Source: Parasediminibacterium sp046546515
GTDB taxonomy: Bacteria; Bacteroidota; Bacteroidia; Chitinophagales; Chitinophagaceae
Assembly: GCF_046546515.1 (NCBI RefSeq)
Contig: NZ_JBKHKJ010000009.1
Location: 90,678 to 154,677 of the forward strand
Reading direction: 5' to 3'
DNA: 64,000 nucleotides
Every line of letters starts with the position of its first letter. Positions within the stretch are counted from its first letter, which is position 1. The notes below the pieces were generated by a model that ran no database searches, was not told where the DNA came from, and worked only from the letters and a program-made list of their open reading frames with translations. The position numbers and the translations under genes are program-made. Positions 60,155-64,000 of this stretch are shown piece after piece.

Positions 60155-61009
60155 ATGGATAATGAGCTACTGCGGCAGTTGGTAATAGCCGCATTAAAAG
60201 AAGACATAGGCGATGGCGACCATAGCACGTTGAGTTGCATCCCTCCTGGTAAACAAGGCAAGGCGGAGCTGAAGATAAAACAAGCTGGCATATTGGCTGG
60301 CGTGGAAGTAGCACAAAAGATATTTGAACAAGTAGAGCCTGCTGCAAAATTCACCGCATTCAAAAAAGATGGTAATGCAATGGTGGCTGGCGAAATAGCT
60401 TTTGAAGTATCGGCCTCTATCTACACCATATTAACCTGTGAGCGGTTGGTTTTGAATTGTATGCAGCGCATGAGCGGAATAGCCACCCTTACCCTCCAAT
60501 ACACAGAAAAGCTAAAGGGCTACAAAACAAAATTGCTCGATACCCGTAAAACCACGCCCAATTTCCGCTTGCTGGAAAAAGAAGCTGTGAAAATAGGCGG
60601 TGGTATCAACCACCGTTTTGGCCTGTACGACATGATAATGCTAAAGGATAACCATATTGATTATGCAGGAGGATTGACGCCAGCTATTAATAAGGCTTTT
60701 GAATATACCCAAACCCATAACCCAGCATTAAAAATAGAAGTAGAAACCCGTAGCCTGGCAGATGTAGAAACCGTTTGTACCATTGGCAAAGGCAAGGTTT
60801 TTAGGATAATGCTAGATAATTTTACCCCTGCACAAATAACAGAAGCCCTGCAAATAATACAAGGTGGGTTTGAAACAGAGGCAAGCGGGGGCATTAACTT
60901 GCAAACCATAGAAAGCTTTGCTGCCACTGGGGTTGATTATGTAAGCGTGGGCGGATTGATACACCAGGCACAAAGCGTAGATTTGAGTTTGAAAGCAGTA
61001 ATCGTATAA
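60155..61009 (+). CDS. nadC: Nicotinate-nucleotide pyrophosphorylase (quinolinate phosphoribosyltransferase)
   Basis: A 284-residue NadC. I use the ATG at 60155 (MDNELLRQLVIAALKEDIGD); the frame is open from 60050 but that extension is hydrophobic and overlaps the promoter. LEKEAVKIGGGINHRFGLYD and IMLKDNH are catalytic blocks, with Arg and Lys residues that contact quinolinate. It makes nicotinate mononucleotide from quinolinate in NAD synthesis. The SUI1 gene follows after 10 bases. Confidence 0.95.
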   Translation: MDNELLRQLVIAALKEDIGDGDHSTLSCIPPGKQGKAELKIKQAGILAGVEVAQKIFEQVEPAAKFTAFKKDGNAMVAGEIAFEVSASIYTILTCERLVLNCMQRMSGIATLTLQYTEKLKGYKTKLLDTRKTTPNFRLLEKEAVKIGGGINHRFGLYDMIMLKDNHIDYAGGLTPAINKAFEYTQTHNPALKIEVETRSLADVETVCTIGKGKVFRIMLDNFTPAQITEALQIIQGGFETEASGGINLQTIESFAATGVDYVSVGGLIHQAQSVDLSLKAVIV

Positions 61010-61019
61010 ATAGTGCCCA

Positions 61020-61361
61020 ATGAGCAAAAAAATAAAACCCATCAACAATGGTTTAGTGTATAGCACAGACCCCAATTTTAAACTGGAGGAGGATAATGAG
61101 ATAGTAGAAACTCTTGCACCCAAAGCACAAAAGCTGCGTGTGAAGTTAGAAACCAAACACCGAGCTGGCAAAGCAGTAACATTGGTTACAGGTTTTATCG
61201 GCACAGAAGCCGATTTGGAAACCTTGGGCAAGCTGCTGAAAAACTACTGCGGCACAGGCGGCTCGGCAAAAGAGGCAGAAATTATTATCCAGGGCGACCA
61301 GCGGGATAAAGTGCTGAAATATTTGTTGGAAAAAGGATATACCCAAAGTAAAAGGATATAG
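61020..61361 (+). CDS. SUI1/eIF1-family (YciH-type) translation factor
   Basis: A 113-residue SUI1-domain protein. A disordered start is followed by LRVKLETKHRAGKAVTLVTG and TLGKLLKNYCGTGGSAKEAE, the family's KxxCGxGGxxK region, and QGDQRDKVLKYLLEKGY. It probably affects start selection on the ribosome; its cellular role in bacteria is poorly known. Linked to nadC by a short gap. Confidence 0.93.
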   Translation: MSKKIKPINNGLVYSTDPNFKLEEDNEIVETLAPKAQKLRVKLETKHRAGKAVTLVTGFIGTEADLETLGKLLKNYCGTGGSAKEAEIIIQGDQRDKVLKYLLEKGYTQSKRI

Positions 61362-61524
61362 GCAAGATTTTGTTTATACTTTTTTAACAAAACGACCCTC
61401 GAACCGCTTGTTGCCTAAGCATAAAATGGGGAAAAGCTCTCTAGATAGCAACTTCGCCTCACTAAAATTTACAATACAATAACAACGATTCGCTATGTAC
61501 ATTAAAGTTCGTGTTTCCCTTACA

Positions 61525-61545
61525 TTTTGTGCCATTGTGGCAAAA
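61525..61545. repeat. Foldback-family right-arm fragment
   Basis: TTTTGTGCCATTGTGGCAAA upstream of the deacetylase gene, a lone right arm. Confidence 0.5.
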
Positions 61546-61588
61546 TAAATGGCGTAGTTTGCATTATTAAATTAAATATGCGGTATCA

Positions 61589-62209
61589 ATGTATTTAGTA
61601 TCTACACCATGGTGGTTAAGGGCATTGTACCCAGCATTAACCTGGCAAATACCTACAAAGGAACAATGCCTCTACCTTACATTTGACGATGGCCCCCACC
61701 CAACTGCTACGCCATTTGTACTGGATAAACTAAACCAATTTAATGCCAAGGCAAGTTTTTTTTGCATTGGCAAAAACGTGGAAGCATACCAAGAAATATA
61801 TAACCGCATAATAGCCGAAGGGCATTCCGTAGGCAACCATACCCAACACCACCTGAACGGATGGGAAACAAAAGACATGGATTATCTGGAAAATATTCAG
61901 TTTGCAGCTTCTAATATTCACACGCCATTTTTCAGGCCGCCTTATGGCAGGATAAAACGCTCGCAGATAAAACAATTGCACCATTCGTCAAGCCTGCCCT
62001 CCAAAATAATCATGTGGTCGGTACTTAGCGGCGATTTTGACATGGGCATTTCCCCAGAAAAATGCTTCCAAAATGTACTGAAACACACTAAGCCGGGGAG
62101 CATTATCGTTTTTCACGACAGCACCAAGGCCTGGGACAGGATGCAGTACGCATTGCCAATGGCACTGGAATATTTTAGCCAGAAAGGCTATCAATTCAAG
62201 GCTTTATAG
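61589..62209 (+). CDS. Polysaccharide deacetylase (NodB-type)
   Basis: A 206-residue NodB deacetylase. TFDDGPHP (about 32) holds the catalytic and metal Asp, HTQHH the two metal His, FFRPPYGR the arginine loop, and GSIIVFHDS the catalytic His motif. No signal peptide is present, so it might act on a lipid-linked intermediate or be non-classically localised. It stands alone on the plus strand. Confidence 0.92.
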   Translation: MYLVSTPWWLRALYPALTWQIPTKEQCLYLTFDDGPHPTATPFVLDKLNQFNAKASFFCIGKNVEAYQEIYNRIIAEGHSVGNHTQHHLNGWETKDMDYLENIQFAASNIHTPFFRPPYGRIKRSQIKQLHHSSSLPSKIIMWSVLSGDFDMGISPEKCFQNVLKHTKPGSIIVFHDSTKAWDRMQYALPMALEYFSQKGYQFKAL

Positions 62210-62214
62210 GCATA

Positions 62215-62246
62215 AAAAAAGGCAGAGGTAGAAACCTTAGCCTTTT
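62215..62246 (+). terminator. Weak terminator after the deacetylase gene
   Basis: GGCAGAGGT and ACCTTAGCC pair around AGAA with one bulge, followed by TTTT. Imperfect, but placed correctly behind the stop. Confidence 0.6.
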
Positions 62247-62416
62247 ATAATCCGTACTCTATGAAAACAATCTTTACATTATGGGCTGTGTATGTGTCTT
62301 TTTAAGTATATCCTAAATCCCGGCACCTAATAAACGGTATAGGATGTGCATTTATTTTACGGAACCCCATATTTTTTTTATTGTGCAAAGGCAAAAAAAA
62401 ATATTGCTCGCCTTTT

Positions 62417-62522
62417 TCGCCATAAAGACTCAAAGGCTCAAAGCAGCACGAAGGAAATAAAAAAGAAGCAAAGGAAAATCCCTGTTACGTTCTTTTCTTT
62501 GTGCTTTGGTGGCTTTGTGGCA
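62417..62522. repeat. Foldback repeat, GCCATAAAGACTCAAAGG family
   Basis: Left arm GCCATAAAGACTCAAAGGCT then CAAAGCAGCACGAAGG; right arm TTTGTGCTTTGGTGGCTTTG then TGGC. It fills most of the gap 62247-62556. Confidence 0.75.
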
Positions 62523-62556
62523 AGATAATAAGTGGCAAATTGCTTAAAATTGCAGG

Positions 62557-63321
62557 ATGATCATTATAGACACACACTGCCACCTGTACAGCGAGGAATT
62601 TAAAGGCGAAATTGATGCCGTTATCGGCAGGGCAAAAGCAGAAGGGGTTACCAAATTTTACTTGCCTGCCATAGACAGCACCTGTTTGGAAAGCATGTTG
62701 CAACTGGAAAAACAATACCCAAACGAGTGCATTGCTATGATGGGGCTGCACCCGTGCTATGTAAAAGAAAATTACAAGGAAGAACTAGCTATTGTAGAAC
62801 AGCAATTGGCCTCACGCCATTTTGCTGCCATCGGCGAAATTGGGTTGGATTATTACTGGGACAAATCCTTTGCCACCCAACAGCAAGAAGCATTCAACCT
62901 GCAAATGGATTGGGCACTCCAGAAAGCACTACCTATTGTTATCCATACACGCAATGCCATGCAGGAAACATTGGAGATGGTAAAACCCTATGCAGCCAAG
63001 GGATTGAAAGGCATATTCCACTGCTTTGGTGGCAGCTACGAAAGTGCAAAACAGATAATTGATATGGGCTTTTTGCTGGGTATTGGCGGCGTGCTTACTT
63101 ACAAAAAAGCAGGCCTGCCAGAAGTGTTGGAAAAAATAGGTATAGAACACTTGGTATTGGAAACAGATGCCCCCTACCTTCCGCCAGTCCCTTTCCGTGG
63201 CAAGCGCAACGAAAGCAGCTACCTGAAATACATAATTGAAAAACTAGCAGAAGTAAAAAACATGAGCGTGGAGGAAGTGGCAACAATTACCACGGCTAAT
63301 GCGGAGGGGTTGTTTAAATAG
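62557..63321 (+). CDS. TatD-family metal-dependent hydrolase
   Basis: A 254-residue TIM-barrel hydrolase. DTHCHL at about residue 5 (metal His pair), IGEIGLDYYWD (Glu and Asp), HTRNA, HCFGG and LETDAPYLPP are the TatD metal motifs in order; all are intact. It may act as a DNase/phosphodiesterase; some members repair or degrade DNA. No catalytic residue is missing. Confidence 0.94.
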   Translation: MIIIDTHCHLYSEEFKGEIDAVIGRAKAEGVTKFYLPAIDSTCLESMLQLEKQYPNECIAMMGLHPCYVKENYKEELAIVEQQLASRHFAAIGEIGLDYYWDKSFATQQQEAFNLQMDWALQKALPIVIHTRNAMQETLEMVKPYAAKGLKGIFHCFGGSYESAKQIIDMGFLLGIGGVLTYKKAGLPEVLEKIGIEHLVLETDAPYLPPVPFRGKRNESSYLKYIIEKLAEVKNMSVEEVATITTANAEGLFK

Positions 63322-63348
63322 CCAATAAAAATTATTTATTGGCTATCC
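63318..63348. terminator. Inverted repeat within the ends of tatD and toxin 3
   Basis: ATAGCCAATAAA and TTTATTGGCTAT pair over a short loop. The left arm includes the tatD stop codon, the right arm is within the last codons of toxin 3; both genes converge here, so it may terminate both. Confidence 0.6.
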
Positions 63349-63664
63349 ATTTTAGTAGCCCTTCCAGTTCTTTTGAGGAAATATTTTCTTGTTCAGATTT
63401 GTCGTAGATAGATAATAAATATACTTCCGTATCTGTAATATGCACATAGGTAATTACCCTGACACCACCGCGCTTACCTTTTCCTTTAGATAATACAGAT
63501 ACCCTAATCTTATAACAATTGTTCCCTATTGGCGTACCCTGTATTGGATTTTCTTCAAGGTTATGTACTAAATTTATATATTCAAGTTTTAAAGAAGGAT
63601 ATTTTTTTGCTAATTTCTTGATGCGCTTTTCAAAAGCAGGGATAGTTATGACTTTATAGCTCAT
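63332..63664 (-). CDS. RelE/ParE-superfamily toxin of TA module 3
   Basis: A 110-residue paralog of the toxins of modules 1 and 2. Shared blocks are FEKRIKKLAKKYPSLK, LEENPIQGTPIGNNCYKIRV, KGKGKRGGVRVIT and YLLSIYDKSEQENIS. The Arg and Lys positions of the active site are kept. Expected mRNA cleavage is from family knowledge only. Confidence 0.88.
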   Translation of the reverse strand: MSYKVITIPAFEKRIKKLAKKYPSLKLEYINLVHNLEENPIQGTPIGNNCYKIRVSVLSKGKGKRGGVRVITYVHITDTEVYLLSIYDKSEQENISSKELEGLLKWIANK

Positions 63665-63860
63665 CGAACAATTCTTTAGCTGGCCGGCCTTTTAGTTTGC
63701 CAGCTTTTATCAATGTCATTTCTTCTACTGCTTCTTTAACGCCTTCTAATACGTCTGATTTATAGGGTGAAAGCGGCTTTGTTTTTATAAAAGGAAAACT
63801 TTGAAGCAATTCCATCACAAAAGATGCTTTTGAATCTTTAATATCCAGTAATACTTTCAT
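63654..63860 (-). CDS. Antitoxin of TA module 3
   Basis: A 68-residue protein (MKVLLDIKDSKASFVMELLQ, then GVKEAVEEMTLIKAGKLK) very similar to the antitoxins of modules 1 and 2. It overlaps the toxin by 11 bases (ATGAGCTATAA), as in the others. No promoter is clear in the 140 bases to the window edge. Confidence 0.8.
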   Translation of the reverse strand: MKVLLDIKDSKASFVMELLQSFPFIKTKPLSPYKSDVLEGVKEAVEEMTLIKAGKLKGRPAKELFDEL

Positions 63861-64000
63861 CTTATTATAATTGAGGTATAAAAGTAGGTAAAAAGCTCGT
63901 TGCTTTGTTTTTAAAGAACGTTTGAAACATAACTTGTCTTGTCAAAAATTCCATAAATATATGGTTGTAATTTTGGAAGCACTACTTATCGTACCATGCT
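63861..64000. other. Right edge, no feature seen
   Basis: AT-rich sequence upstream of TA module 3. It probably holds that operon's promoter, but I can point to no clear -7/-33 pair. Confidence 0.4.

Noticed and set aside
1..64000. tRNA, rRNA, tmRNA, transposase or phage genes
   Set aside because: I looked for TTCGAATC-type T-arms, large conserved RNA blocks and DDE or tyrosine recombinase motifs and found none I could support; a tRNAscan-SE and Infernal run would settle it.

Overview
The window looks like a chromosomal segment of a Bacteroidota bacterium, most like the Chitinophagaceae. The signs are a SusC/SusD/SusE-F outer-membrane locus, a giant secreted protein ending in a gliding-motility type (CHU_C, T9SS) sorting domain, a BatD protein, a class IIA FBP aldolase near accD, TonB-type proteins, and a promoter of the Bacteroidota type (TTG, 19 bases, TANNTTTG). 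No rRNA, tRNA, phage, transposase gene or CRISPR array was recognised. The sequence is moderately AT-rich and has long gene-free gaps full of dispersed repeats.

Layout. 1-1229: 5' part of batD (minus), cut by the window edge. 1531-3960: a ureohydrolase-family protein and a class III aminotransferase. 4679-12366: five plus-strand genes, susC-susD-lipoprotein-secreted protein-susE/F, an outer-membrane glycan uptake locus with no enzyme or regulator next to it and two palindromic operator candidates upstream. 13128-15621: yicC, a lipoprotein, two tiny minus-strand ORFs each closed by its own terminator, and a single-domain response regulator. 16819-19758: HD phosphohydrolase, lpxD, retropepsin-like protease. 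19770-28030 (mostly minus): gpsA, an HlyD-type adaptor and TolC, serS, toxin-antitoxin (TA) module 1, hisS, low-molecular-weight tyrosine phosphatase. 28199-33855: outer-membrane protein, class D beta-lactamase, and a coupled GT87-GT2-polysaccharide deacetylase operon. 34026-40244: small membrane proteins, fba, TA module 2, accD, smpB, lipoprotein. 40347-46650: CHU_C giant and a WecA-type sugar-phosphate transferase. 46891-47724: TonB-family protein. 47818-55485 (minus): uronate catabolism cluster, araC-kduD-kduI-kdgK-yhcH-kdgA-exuT. 55976-63860: ppsA, a long repeat-rich gap with a frameshifted antitoxin-like remnant, nadC, SUI1 protein, polysaccharide deacetylase, tatD and TA module 3.

How the genes work together. 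The uronate cluster can carry hexuronates or 4-deoxy-5-keto-uronate through KduI, KduD, KdgK and KdgA to pyruvate and glyceraldehyde-3-phosphate; the adjacent, divergent ppsA could feed pyruvate back to PEP. The Sus-like locus binds and imports oligosaccharides whose degrading enzymes must lie elsewhere.

The most unusual content is non-coding. Seven intergenic elements each hold a tandem array of 11-bp units (about 7-10 units). The unit sequence differs between three families, but the period is the same, and six or seven share a CATTG-type header; members of two families also share a hairpin module. Other repeats are a foldback family built on GCCACNAAGGCACNAAG, a diverged inverted pair (4023-4248 and 58861-59046), and three paralogous TA modules placed among housekeeping genes.
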